64,000 nucleotides of DNA from Pseudarthrobacter sp. NS4 (lineage in GTDB: Bacteria; Actinomycetota; Actinomycetes; Actinomycetales; Micrococcaceae): the NCBI RefSeq assembly GCF_024758005.1, contig NZ_CP103288.1:2418001-2482000 (forward strand), given 5' to 3'. Made by a program: the position numbers and the translations under genes. A model generated the notes under the pieces. It was not told the origin of the DNA. It did no database searches and worked only from the letters and a program-made list of their open reading frames with translations. Positions 26,173 to 34,479 of the stretch are shown piece by piece; the first letter of the stretch is position 1, and each line of letters starts with the position of its first letter.

Positions 26173-27897
26173 TCATCCGGACGTTGACGGCAGCGACGCC
26201 AGCAGGCCCAAGGCGCGGTCCAGCAGATCATTCATGCTTCCCCTGGCAGCCCCGGCCACAGCCTGCCTCGCTACTGCATCAGCACGGGCCACATCACCAT
26301 AGTCCAATGCTGCACGGGCTTCGGCGAGCAGAATCTCAACCTGCATCCACGTGTAGGAATCGGTGACGCGTCCGCAGAGGGTCCCTGCGTTCTGCATCCA
26401 CTCCAGCGCAGTTTCCGCATTGCCCTCCAGGAGATGCGTGAGCCCGATGGTCTTTGCCGCAAGTCCTTCCCAACAGGGGTCCTGCAGCTGGCGCGCGAGT
26501 GCGAAAGTTGCCTCCGCCTCCTCCCTCACCACCGCAGGCCGCTCGCCGGCGGCAAGGCGGGCGTGGGCCAGCCACCCTTCCGGCCAGGGCCGGAACGCTG
26601 CCCATCTCTCAGTGCGCGCAATCTCACACGACTGGCGTGCCCACTCCGCTGCCTCGTCCGCGCGGCCCAGAATGAAGAGGCTTCGCGCGCCAACTCCCAG
26701 GTTCCATGCTTCACGCCTCGCCGCTCCGGCTTTCCGGCTTAGCTCCACGGCATCTCCGAACCGGTCCGCCGCAGGCTCAAGCCTGCCCCAATCACTGAGG
26801 TTCATGGCTTCAAACCCGGCGATGGCGGCCGAAAGGGAGGCGTCCCCGGTGGTCAGGCCACGCGCAGTCTCCAGGTATCCCGCAGCGCTGGTCCGTCGGC
26901 CGGCCAGGATGTCCACGTAAGCCAGTTCTGACAGCGCTTTGGCCGAGACGGATTCCGCGCCTGCCGCTGCCGCCAGGTCAACAGCGGCGGCAAGGATGAT
27001 GGAGCCTTCGTCGTCATAGCCACGGATGGAGTGGACCAGCGCGGCGCCAAGCTCGGTCAGGCAACGGCTCTGCAGTTCCTTGTCGCCGGACAGCTCGGCT
27101 GCAGCTGACGCTCCCCGAAGGCATTCGATCCCGGCGTCGGCCGCGCCGGCCGACAGCGCCGCCAGCCCCGCCTCACACAAGGTCTCGGCTGAAGCACGGG
27201 CTGAGACGCCCGGTATTGGTCCCGCAATGGCGGGCCGGACCGCAGCGCGGATGGCCGGCGTCGGCTTTGTCCCAAGTTCGGCTGTGAGCATGGCCTCGCT
27301 CGCGGCTGCCTGCCGGAGGGCAGCAGCCGTGTCACCGGAGGATGCCAGTGCCTTGACCAGCAGGACATGCGGCCCCTCCTCCAGTGGCGCCCTCTCCACC
27401 ATTGCACGGGAGAGCTCCACGGCCCGGGGGAAGTCACGGCCGGAAAGTGCACGCAGCGCTGCCTGCCTCAGCGCACTAAGCACCTCGCTGTCGACGCGCT
27501 GGCGCTCCACCAGGAGCCAGGACTCAAATCCCGGCGATCCCCTGACCTCGATTCCTTCCAGGAAATACCCTTCAGGAAGTTCGCCATCCTGTACGGCTTG
27601 CGGGAGGTTGGCCACGTCCGCCACGACGTCCATACCCGGCGGGAGCGAAACCGGATTGCCCCTGAACGCATTGACCAGGCCCGTTTTCCGCCGCAGTTCT
27701 GCCAAGGTCCACCGGAGGGCCCCCATGGGATCGTCGGCGTCAGCAAACAATTCATCCACGAGGACCTGGCGGGAGACCGGCTTTGATGATCTGACCAGCC
27801 TGCCCAGCACCGCCCAGGATTTATGCCCCCTGGGTGCGGGTATCGGCTGGCCATCGCGTTCGAGGCCCAATCTGCCGATCAACCGAAGACGCAGCAC
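26173..27897 (-). CDS. SARP/BTAD-like transcriptional regulator with TPR region
   Basis: A 574-residue protein. Residues 1-95 form an OmpR/SARP-like winged-helix domain (LRLIGRLGLERDGQPIP, HKSWAVLGRLVRS, DELFADADDPMGALRWTLAELRRK). About 100-230 is the bacterial transcriptional activator domain (LLVERQRVDSEVLSALRQAALRAL, GPHVLLVKALASSGDTAAALRQ). The remainder is TPR-like helical repeats. There is no NTPase domain, unlike the large AfsR type. It is likely a DNA-binding activator with a ligand- or partner-sensing TPR part. It starts at GTG, 19 bases after a small partner gene on the same strand. Confidence 0.75.
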   Translation of the reverse strand: MLRLRLIGRLGLERDGQPIPAPRGHKSWAVLGRLVRSSKPVSRQVLVDELFADADDPMGALRWTLAELRRKTGLVNAFRGNPVSLPPGMDVVADVANLPQAVQDGELPEGYFLEGIEVRGSPGFESWLLVERQRVDSEVLSALRQAALRALSGRDFPRAVELSRAMVERAPLEEGPHVLLVKALASSGDTAAALRQAAASEAMLTAELGTKPTPAIRAAVRPAIAGPIPGVSARASAETLCEAGLAALSAGAADAGIECLRGASAAAELSGDKELQSRCLTELGAALVHSIRGYDDEGSIILAAAVDLAAAAGAESVSAKALSELAYVDILAGRRTSAAGYLETARGLTTGDASLSAAIAGFEAMNLSDWGRLEPAADRFGDAVELSRKAGAARREAWNLGVGARSLFILGRADEAAEWARQSCEIARTERWAAFRPWPEGWLAHARLAAGERPAVVREEAEATFALARQLQDPCWEGLAAKTIGLTHLLEGNAETALEWMQNAGTLCGRVTDSYTWMQVEILLAEARAALDYGDVARADAVARQAVAGAARGSMNDLLDRALGLLASLPSTSG

Positions 27898-27916
27898 GAG
27901 GTCAATGTAGCAACGC

Positions 27917-28216
27917 TCAGGCAGCCAGCACCATAGCCGCTGAGGGCCTGAAGCGCGCCAGGAGTCCAGCCTGTGCCGGCGCCCCCAACTCGCTGATCAG
28001 CACGCCGTGAACAATCCCGAATGCCCGCAGGCGGGCTATCTCCGAACCGTCCCAGTCCTCAAGCGCAGCGGCCGCGCCGGCTGCCATCGGCCGGGCCGCG
28101 TCTGCCAGGATTTCCAGGGTCGCTCGTTCTGCGGCGGTCCCTTCAGCCACGATGCGTTCGGCTGTGAGGCCCAGGAAGGTGTTCAGTTCTTCTGTGGTCT
28201 TTGTGATCGTTTCCAT
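27917..28216 (-). CDS. Small helical protein, putative partner of the SARP-like regulator
   Basis: A 99-residue, mostly alpha-helical acidic protein starting METITKTTEELNTFLGLTAERIV. No membrane segment or known domain. It lies 19 bases upstream of the SARP-like regulator and is surely co-transcribed with it, and its 5' end faces the divergent LysR gene. The ATG at 28216 is preferred to the longer frame to 28414, which runs into the LysR gene. Confidence 0.55.
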   Translation of the reverse strand: METITKTTEELNTFLGLTAERIVAEGTAAERATLEILADAARPMAAGAAAALEDWDGSEIARLRAFGIVHGVLISELGAPAQAGLLARFRPSAAMVLAA

Positions 28217-28373
28217 ACCAGAAGCTTCCGGCAGCAGCATGTGACGCCGGGTGTGATGGTCAAAGGCAGGAAGATCCCGGCTGTCACACGCAACATCACA
28301 TGCCGCTTTTCCGGCCGTGGGTGCCGGGTCCTGCAGCTTCTTCAGCGCCGGGGCGGCAGAGTACTGTGGGCTG

Positions 28374-29291
28374 GTGGTAAATCCGGTGCACCTGAAGACC
28401 TTGATGGAGGTCACGCGGCTTGGCTCCTTCGCGGCCGCTGCCGCAACCCTGGGCTACACGGCCTCTGCCGTCTCCCAACAGATGTCCGCACTGGAACGGG
28501 ACACCGGCGTGGTCCTGTTCCAGCGCTCGGCGCGGAGCGTGGTACCCACGGAAGCCGCCGTCGTCATGACCCGGCATGCCGCCAAGGTGCTCACGGACAT
28601 CGAGGCACTGATGGCTGCCGCCGCCAAAACCCAGGACAGTGCCAGCCAGGAACTCCGGCTTGGAATCTTCCCCAGCCTGGCAACGTATGTCCTGCCGCGG
28701 ATCCTGAAGAATCCGGCGTGGAAGAACCTGGGCATCGACCTGAAAGTGTCCGTGGCCGAACCCGGGCAGACCATCCAGGGACTGCGCACCGGCGGTGAAC
28801 TGGACCTTGCCGTGGTCTTCCAGGTGGGACAGACCGGCGTGGCGTGGCCGGCCACCATCAACCGGCAATGGATCGGGGACGACGACTTCCGGGTGGTCCT
28901 GCCTGCAGGCTGGGGGTTCCGGCCGGACGCGAAAGTAGCGGCAGACCACCTCTCCGAGATGCCCTGGATCATGCACCACCCCGGCACCAGCGACGCCATG
29001 GTGATCGAGCGGCTCTTCGCCGGCTGCAACCTCCACCCCCGGGTGGTGGCACACAGCGACGACTTCCACGCCAGCCTGGAGATGGCGGCCGCCGGCCTGG
29101 GCGCGGCACTGGTTCCCGAACTGGCGCTCCGGAACAAACCGGAGGGCGTAGTAGTGCTGGATGTTCCCGAGATCCGGCTGGCCCGGAACGTGTTCGCGCT
29201 GCTGATCAATGACCGGAAAACCGCCCGGGTGCAGCTTTTTGTTGACCTGCTGGCCGAAACCCTCGCCGGGATGCGCACCGCAGTCAATTAG
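28374..29291 (+). CDS. LysR family transcriptional regulator
   Basis: A 305-residue regulator. The winged helix-turn-helix occupies residues 1-60 (HLKTLMEVTRLGSFAAAAATLGYTASAVSQQMSALERDTG), followed by the linker helix and an effector-binding domain from about 90 (LRLGIFPSLATYVLPRIL). The GTG at 28374 comes six bases after TACTGT (28362-28367), a -10 placement consistent with a leaderless message. It is divergent from the small gene at 27917-28216, a classic arrangement for LysR-controlled targets, so that operon may be its target. Confidence 0.88.
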   Translation: MVNPVHLKTLMEVTRLGSFAAAAATLGYTASAVSQQMSALERDTGVVLFQRSARSVVPTEAAVVMTRHAAKVLTDIEALMAAAAKTQDSASQELRLGIFPSLATYVLPRILKNPAWKNLGIDLKVSVAEPGQTIQGLRTGGELDLAVVFQVGQTGVAWPATINRQWIGDDDFRVVLPAGWGFRPDAKVAADHLSEMPWIMHHPGTSDAMVIERLFAGCNLHPRVVAHSDDFHASLEMAAAGLGAALVPELALRNKPEGVVVLDVPEIRLARNVFALLINDRKTARVQLFVDLLAETLAGMRTAVN

Positions 29292-29336
29292 GCCTGAATG
29301 CTGGAATGCTCCGCGGTTCGGGTCTATGTTGAGAAT

Positions 29337-29843
29337 ATGAACAAGGTAGCGAGCCAGCACTTTGGCGAGATTGAACTCAATCACGGCAGGGACCACCTCA
29401 TCGCCGCAAAGCACGAGCTGCGCGGTCAACCGCTGGAACTCGACCTGAACATCAACGCCCACGACCACTTCGACGAAGCGGCGCTGCGCAAGGTGGACTA
29501 CCGTCTGCGGTTCCTCCCGGAGCTCGTGGACGAGGTCCGGGACATGATCGCCGAGGAACTGGACCAGGAAGGCACCAACCCGCAGGAGTACCTGCAGTTC
29601 CACTGCAACGCCCTCAAGGATGAGCACCTGCACAAGGTCTTTGGCGTGGAGGACCGCAGCCAGCTCACCAAGGACGTTTTCCTGAAGGCCCTGAAGCTGG
29701 GACACGTCGGGATCTTCCCCGGCCAGCCCGAACGCTACTTCGTTATGGATTTCACCCTCGGCGAGCACTTCACGGACGAGGTCCTGGTGGCTTCTGCCGA
29801 CGAGGACGGCGTGGTGGACGACGAGATCCTCTGGGAGTCCTAG
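29337..29843 (+). CDS. DUF2004 family protein
   Basis: A 168-residue soluble acidic protein of the DUF2004 type: HFGEIELNH near the N-terminus, the HDHFDEAALRKVDYRLRFLPEL stretch, and RYFVMDFTLGEHFTDEVLVASADEDG near the end. Function unknown. The ATG at 29337 lies six bases after TATGTT (29325-29330), another leaderless-type start. It is transcribed toward metE and ends before the tandem hairpins. Confidence 0.72.
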   Translation: MNKVASQHFGEIELNHGRDHLIAAKHELRGQPLELDLNINAHDHFDEAALRKVDYRLRFLPELVDEVRDMIAEELDQEGTNPQEYLQFHCNALKDEHLHKVFGVEDRSQLTKDVFLKALKLGHVGIFPGQPERYFVMDFTLGEHFTDEVLVASADEDGVVDDEILWES

Positions 29844-29879
29844 GTTTCGACGGGCTCACCCACCAAACAAAAAAACGAC

Positions 29880-29910
29880 GTCGGCTGGTCACCTGAAGTG
29901 ACCAGCCGAC
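29880..29910 (-). terminator. Intrinsic terminator of metE
   Basis: GTCGGCTGGTCAC and GTGACCAGCCGAC form a perfect 13-bp stem with a 5-base loop. Read on the minus strand, it is followed by a T run (CGTCGTTTTTTTGTTTGG), the standard form of a rho-independent terminator for the metF-metE operon. Confidence 0.85.
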
Positions 29911-29923
29911 CGTTCGCCCGCTT

Positions 29924-29960
29924 CTCAAGGTCCGGCGCGCTGAGCGCACCGGACCTTGAG
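29924..29960. terminator. Second hairpin downstream of metE
   Basis: CTCAAGGTCCGG and CCGGACCTTGAG plus an inner GCGC/GCGC pairing make a 17-bp stem with one mismatch and a 3-base loop, 26 bases after metE. It has no T tract of its own and precedes the main terminator, so it may act as a 3' stabilising stem. Confidence 0.5.
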
Positions 29961-29986
29961 CCTCTGCGGGCTCTCTTACAGAGTTG

Positions 29987-32329
29987 CTACTTGGCGGCTT
30001 CCAGCAGGTCCGCGCGGACCGCCTGGGTTGCCTTGACCAGGTTGCGCAGGGACTCTTCGGTCTCGGCGTAGCCACGGGTCTTCAGGCCGCAGTCCGGGTT
30101 GACCCAGAGCTGGCGGGACGGGACGTGCTTGACGGCCGTGGCCAGCAGCTCGGTGACTTCCTGCTCGCCCGGGACACGCGGCGAGTGGATGTCGTAGACG
30201 CCCGGACCAACACCGCGGCCGAAGCGGTGGGACTCGAGGTCGTGAACAACCTCCATGCGGGAGCGTGCAGCCTCGATGGAGGTGACATCGGCGTCCAGGC
30301 CGTCGATCGCGTCGATGATCACACCGAACTCCGAGTAGCAGAGGTGGGTGTGGATCTGCGTGGCGTCGGCAACACCGGCGGTGGCCAGGCGGAAAGAGTC
30401 AACGGACCACTTCAGGTAGTCGGCGTGGTCAGCCTTGCGCAGCGGGAGGAGTTCGCGCAGGGCGGGCTCGTCCACCTGGATGATCTTGATGCCGGCGGCT
30501 TCCAGGTCGGCGATCTCGTCGCGCAGGGCCAGGCCAACCTGGTTGGCGGTCTCGCCCAGCGGCTGGTCGTCGCGGACGAAGGACCAGGCCAGGATGGTCA
30601 CCGGACCGGTGAGCATGCCCTTCATCGGCTTGCTGGTCAGGGACTGCGCGTACTCGGCCCACTTCACGGTGATGGGGGCGCTGCGGGTGACATCGCCCCA
30701 CAGAATGGAGGGACGGGTGCAGCGGGAGCCGTAGGACTGGACCCAGCCGTGGACCGTGACGTCGAAGCCTTCAAGGTTTTCGGCGAAGTACTGGACCATG
30801 TCGTTGCGCTCGGGCTCGCCGTGGACCAGGACGTCGTAGCCGAGCTCTTCCTGCAGGTTCACGACGCGCTTGATCTCGTCCTTCATCAGCTGCTCGTACT
30901 GCTCGTCGGTCAGGTCGCCCTTGTTGTTGCGGGCACGGGCCGAACGGATCTCTGAGGTCTGCGGGAATGAGCCGATGGTGGTGGTGGGCAGCGGCGGCAG
31001 GTCCAGTGCTTCTTCCTGGGCTGCTTCACGGACCGGGTACTCGGAGCGGCTGAAGTCAGCGGCGGTCAGGGCCTCGGTGCGGGCGCGGACGTCCTCGCGG
31101 CGGACGCCTTCCGCGGTGGCGCGGGACGCGATCACAGCGGTTGCCTCGTCGATGGCTGCCTTGGCGGCAGTGGGATCGGCCAGGTACGACGCGAGAGTCT
31201 TGACCTCGACGGCCTTCTGGTCAGAGAACGCCAGCCAGCTGCGGAGCTGCTCGGACAACTGGGTTTCCTCGGCAACATCGTGCGGGACGTGCTGCGTGGA
31301 GGTGGAGGTGGAGACGGCGAGCTTGCCGGCCGCTGCCTTCAGTTCGTCCAGCTTCGCGGCGGAAGCGGCGAGGTCGTTGCGCCAGATGTTGTGGCCGTCA
31401 ACGACGCCGGCAACCAGGGTCTTGTTGCCCAGGCCTGCCAGGGCGGCTGCGGACGGAACCGCACCCTTGAAGACGTCGATGTGCAGGGCGTCGATGTTGG
31501 TGGCGGCAAGGGTGCCGAGCTGGCCGTCGAGGGCACCGTACGGGGTGGAGACGAGGATCTGCGGGCGGCTGGCGGCAGCGGCGAGTACCTCGTAGGCACG
31601 GGCCACGGCTGCTTCGATTTCTGCGGCCGGGGTGTCCTGGTCAACCACGAGGGCCGGCTCGTCCAGCTGGACCCAGCTGGCTCCGGCGGCGGCAAGCTTT
31701 TCGAGCAGCTGGACGTAGACGGGCAGGATGTCCTCGAGGCGGGACAGCGGAGCGAAACCGGCCGGAGCGTCGTCGGAGGCCTTGGAGAGCAGCAGGTACG
31801 TGACCGGGCCAACGATGTACGGGCGGGTTTCGATGCCGTTGGCCAGGGCGAAGGCAAACTCGTCAACCTTGGCGGTGGAGGCGAGGGTGAACTTTGTCTC
31901 GGGACCGATTTCCGGCACCAGGTAGTGGTAGTTGGTGTCGAACCACTTGGTCATTTCCAGCGGCTGCTGTTCCTTGTTGCCGCGGGCCAGGGTGAAGTAG
32001 CCGTCGATGTCCAGCTGTCCCTCGGCATTGAGGAGCTTGCCGAAGCGGGCCGGTACGGCGCCGAGGTGGGCGGTGGTGTCCAGCACCTGGTCGTAGTAGG
32101 AGAAGGTGCCGGGAACGGCTGCGGCCTCTGTCAGGCCGAGCTCCTGCAGCCGCTTGGCAACGGTGAGCTGGATGTCCTTGGCTGCTGCGTCCAGGGCGGC
32201 GGCGTCGATCTTTCCTGCCCAGTACGCCTCGACGGCCTTCTTGAGCTCGCGGCGGCGGCCGATGCGGGGGTAGCCCAGGATGGACGCAGCGGGGAACGGA
32301 GTGGAGTTGGGCGTGTTGTTTTCAGTCAT
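29987..32329 (-). CDS. metE: Cobalamin-independent methionine synthase MetE
   Basis: A 780-residue zinc enzyme that transfers the methyl group of methyltetrahydropteroyl-polyglutamate to homocysteine. Two barrels: the N-terminal one starts LGYPRIGRRRELKKAVEAYW, the catalytic one contains IGSFPQTSEIR, THLCYSEFG (zinc His and Cys, about 660-665) and WVNPDCGLKTRGY (third zinc Cys, about 747). The ATG at 32329 gives normal length. It is downstream of metF in the same direction (59-base gap), so the methyl donor and its user are co-expressed. No B12 riboswitch was recognised. Confidence 0.97.
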   Translation of the reverse strand: MTENNTPNSTPFPAASILGYPRIGRRRELKKAVEAYWAGKIDAAALDAAAKDIQLTVAKRLQELGLTEAAAVPGTFSYYDQVLDTTAHLGAVPARFGKLLNAEGQLDIDGYFTLARGNKEQQPLEMTKWFDTNYHYLVPEIGPETKFTLASTAKVDEFAFALANGIETRPYIVGPVTYLLLSKASDDAPAGFAPLSRLEDILPVYVQLLEKLAAAGASWVQLDEPALVVDQDTPAAEIEAAVARAYEVLAAAASRPQILVSTPYGALDGQLGTLAATNIDALHIDVFKGAVPSAAALAGLGNKTLVAGVVDGHNIWRNDLAASAAKLDELKAAAGKLAVSTSTSTQHVPHDVAEETQLSEQLRSWLAFSDQKAVEVKTLASYLADPTAAKAAIDEATAVIASRATAEGVRREDVRARTEALTAADFSRSEYPVREAAQEEALDLPPLPTTTIGSFPQTSEIRSARARNNKGDLTDEQYEQLMKDEIKRVVNLQEELGYDVLVHGEPERNDMVQYFAENLEGFDVTVHGWVQSYGSRCTRPSILWGDVTRSAPITVKWAEYAQSLTSKPMKGMLTGPVTILAWSFVRDDQPLGETANQVGLALRDEIADLEAAGIKIIQVDEPALRELLPLRKADHADYLKWSVDSFRLATAGVADATQIHTHLCYSEFGVIIDAIDGLDADVTSIEAARSRMEVVHDLESHRFGRGVGPGVYDIHSPRVPGEQEVTELLATAVKHVPSRQLWVNPDCGLKTRGYAETEESLRNLVKATQAVRADLLEAAK

Positions 32330-32388
32330 GGCAAAGTCCTTGGATGGTGTGGAGAAGGCTGTGTGATGGGGTGGAGTCCGGTGCGGAC

Positions 32389-33357
32389 TCAGCTGGCGAG
32401 CTGGCGCTGCAGGATTGCGGAGCGCCGGCTGGCGGAGCGGGAATGCCGTGGGAGTGCCAGCTTGTCCAGCACCTCCAGCGCGCTCTCGTGTTCATTGAAG
32501 GTGTACAGGTGGATGCCCTGGGCGCCGGCGTCGAGGGCAGCCTTGGCCAGGTCCACCGTGGCGCGGACACCAACCCTGCGCCGTTCGGCGTCGCTGTCTG
32601 CGGAAGCGAGGCGGGCAACGAGCTCCGGTGCCGGCTCGACTCCGCTGAGTTCGCCCAGCCGCTTCACCCGGCGCAGGCTGGTGAATGGCATAACGCCCGG
32701 AATGATCGGGATGGTGACCCCGGCACGGCGGGCCCGGGTCAGGAGGTCCGCGAACTGCTCAGCGCGGAAGTAGACCTGGGTGATGGCGAAGTCGGCACCG
32801 GAGCGCTGCTTGGCAAGCAACACCTCCACGTCGTGGTCCTCGGTGGGTGATTCCGGGTGGCGGGTGGGGTAGGCAGCCACTCCCACGGCGATTTTGCCGG
32901 CGCAGAGCAGTGCCGACCGGCGCTGTTCAACCCGGCGGATGAGCTCTATCAGGTCCTGCGCATACCGCAGGGAGCCAGGAACGGGCGGTGCGCCGTCCTG
33001 CGGCCGGTCGCCGCGCAGCGCCAGGATGCCCCGCACCCCGGTGTCCAGGAGGTCACCGACGATCTCCGCCAGTTCCTGGGGCGTGTTGCCAACGCAGGTC
33101 AGGTGGGCCAGCGGCCGGAGCGTGGTTTCCAGCAGGAGCCGGTTGATGAGTTCGACGGCGGTGTCCCGGTTTGAGCCACCGGCACCATAGGTGACGGAGA
33201 CGTAGTCCGGGTCCGTGGTCTCCAGTTCCCGGATGGTATTCCAGAGGGACTCTGCCGCGGCCGGAGAGCGGGGCGGGAAGAGTTCGTAGGAGAGCGCCAC
33301 AGGGGTGGCCGTGTCGGATAGATTTGGATGCGCTTCAATAAGGCTTGGGGGTGACAT
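32389..33357 (-). CDS. metF: Methylenetetrahydrofolate reductase MetF
   Basis: A 322-residue FAD enzyme that makes 5-methyl-THF for MetE. Seen: ALSYELFPPRSPAAAESLW at the start, DYVSVTYGAGGSNRDTA, HLTCVGNTPQELAEIV, LALRGDRPQDG, FAITQVYFRAEQF, IPIIPGVMPFTSLRRVKRL. These are all family hallmarks. The ATG at 33357 is preceded by AAGGACGC; the longer frame to 33504 encodes leader sequence. First gene of metF-metE, with a long untranslated leader. Confidence 0.95.
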   Translation of the reverse strand: MSPPSLIEAHPNLSDTATPVALSYELFPPRSPAAAESLWNTIRELETTDPDYVSVTYGAGGSNRDTAVELINRLLLETTLRPLAHLTCVGNTPQELAEIVGDLLDTGVRGILALRGDRPQDGAPPVPGSLRYAQDLIELIRRVEQRRSALLCAGKIAVGVAAYPTRHPESPTEDHDVEVLLAKQRSGADFAITQVYFRAEQFADLLTRARRAGVTIPIIPGVMPFTSLRRVKRLGELSGVEPAPELVARLASADSDAERRRVGVRATVDLAKAALDAGAQGIHLYTFNEHESALEVLDKLALPRHSRSASRRSAILQRQLAS

Positions 33358-33720
33358 TTGCGTCCTTGGCTTTGGGTCGTTGTTAGCCACCGTCAGCAGA
33401 TGTGACGGCAGGCCGGCAATGAATTTGAGTTTGGGGAACACGGAAAAACTCCACAAGGACGCAGCCGCGACTGTTACGCCTGAAATGAAGGTTCCCGCGA
33501 GCAAATGTCAGGCCCACATGGGGGCACCCACACCCTCCAGAACGGAGGATCGCTGACACGTTACCGAGGTAACTTGTATAAGACTCTAGGAGGGGCCGGA
33601 AAAGCATTCAAGTCGGCCTCCGAATTAAGACGCAGTCTTACGCCTTGTTTCGCTTCGGTAGTGAATTATCTTCGCCGAACAGCTTCTCCTGTTACTGCCG
33701 TGGCACCGCCGCCGGCCGCC
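33358..33720. other. metF leader and gap, no protein gene
   Basis: About 360 bases. Next to metF it should be a transcribed leader of roughly 200 nt containing a CCTCC/GGAGG stem (33534-33548) and an open frame with a Cys-Gly-Cys motif. SAM-I, SAM-IV and cobalamin riboswitch signatures were looked for and not seen. The other end follows the TPR protein gene of the MoxR operon. Confidence 0.35.
33560..33573 (-). promoter_or_regulatory. Operator-like palindrome at the metF promoter
   Basis: GTTACC and GGTAAC flank two bases. On the minus strand the preceding TTATACA could be a -10 box (33575-33580), so the palindrome would cover the transcription start, a usual place for a repressor site. No match to known methionine regulators is claimed. 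Confidence 0.35.
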
Positions 33721-34479
33721 CTACCAGGGCCGGTCCGGCCCGGGGGCGTACTCCGTGTCCCGGAGGTACTCCTCCCGCTCGCGTCCGCTGTTGCGTTCGC
33801 GCTGGGCTTGCCGGGCACTGTCCTCAAGTTGCTCCAGCTGGCTTTGCTGCGGGGATTCCGGCTCCTCCGGAGCGTCCTCCTGCGGTGTCACCTCCGTCGA
33901 AACCGGGGGCTGTCCGGCAGCAAGCTTTTGGTTCAGGCGGCCCTTCGCTTCAGTCAGCTGCTCCCCCGCCTGCCCGGCGGCACCGGCGGAAAAACATCCC
34001 GCCGGTGCGGCATCCACAATGTCCAGGGCCTCCCCGTACAGGGCAGCGGCCGACGCCGGATCCTCCGTCAGGAGCCTGGCGTCACCGGCCTTTTCAACGG
34101 CCAGGCTGAGGTTGACCCGGATGATGCACTCGTCGGCAGATCCACGCGGCACGGCGTCCAACGCGTCCTCGAACAGGGGCCGGGCCGCTGCATAGTCCCC
34201 GGCGAGGACCTGGGCGTCGCCCGCGGCGAACGGAGCCTTGTGAGGTTCGACGACGTTGGCCAGGCCCAGTCCTTCAGCTGCCGTTTTGGCCTCAGCGGCG
34301 TCCCCGGCAGCAAACGCACTGGCCGCCTGCCCGGCGAGGAGTCCCACACTCAGCAGCTTTCCGGCCAAGCAGAGCAGAAGCAGCACCGGCAACGCAGACC
34401 AGAGCAGGAGACGCCGGCGCCGTGGCGTTTCCCTGCTGTTCACGCCTGCTTTCGTTCGGCCGCGCTTCGTGCGGATCAT
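33721..34479 (-). CDS. Membrane-anchored TPR-like protein of the MoxR-vWA operon
   Basis: A 252-residue protein: a basic N-terminus (RRRRLLLW), one membrane helix (about 23-45), then Ala-rich helices resembling TPR units (AQVLAGDYAAARPLFEDALDAVP, DPASAAALYGEALDIVD), and a Gln/Glu-rich charged tail with many Arg. It is the last of six genes; its ATG overlaps the preceding stop (ATGA). TPR membrane proteins commonly accompany MoxR and vWA proteins, probably as assembly partners. Confidence 0.68.
   Translation of the reverse strand: MIRTKRGRTKAGVNSRETPRRRRLLLWSALPVLLLLCLAGKLLSVGLLAGQAASAFAAGDAAEAKTAAEGLGLANVVEPHKAPFAAGDAQVLAGDYAAARPLFEDALDAVPRGSADECIIRVNLSLAVEKAGDARLLTEDPASAAALYGEALDIVDAAPAGCFSAGAAGQAGEQLTEAKGRLNQKLAAGQPPVSTEVTPQEDAPEEPESPQQSQLEQLEDSARQAQRERNSGREREEYLRDTEYAPGPDRPW

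Noticed and set aside
33358-33600. SAM or cobalamin riboswitch upstream of metF-metE
   Set aside because: The conserved blocks of SAM-I, SAM-IV and B12 riboswitches were not found on the minus strand.
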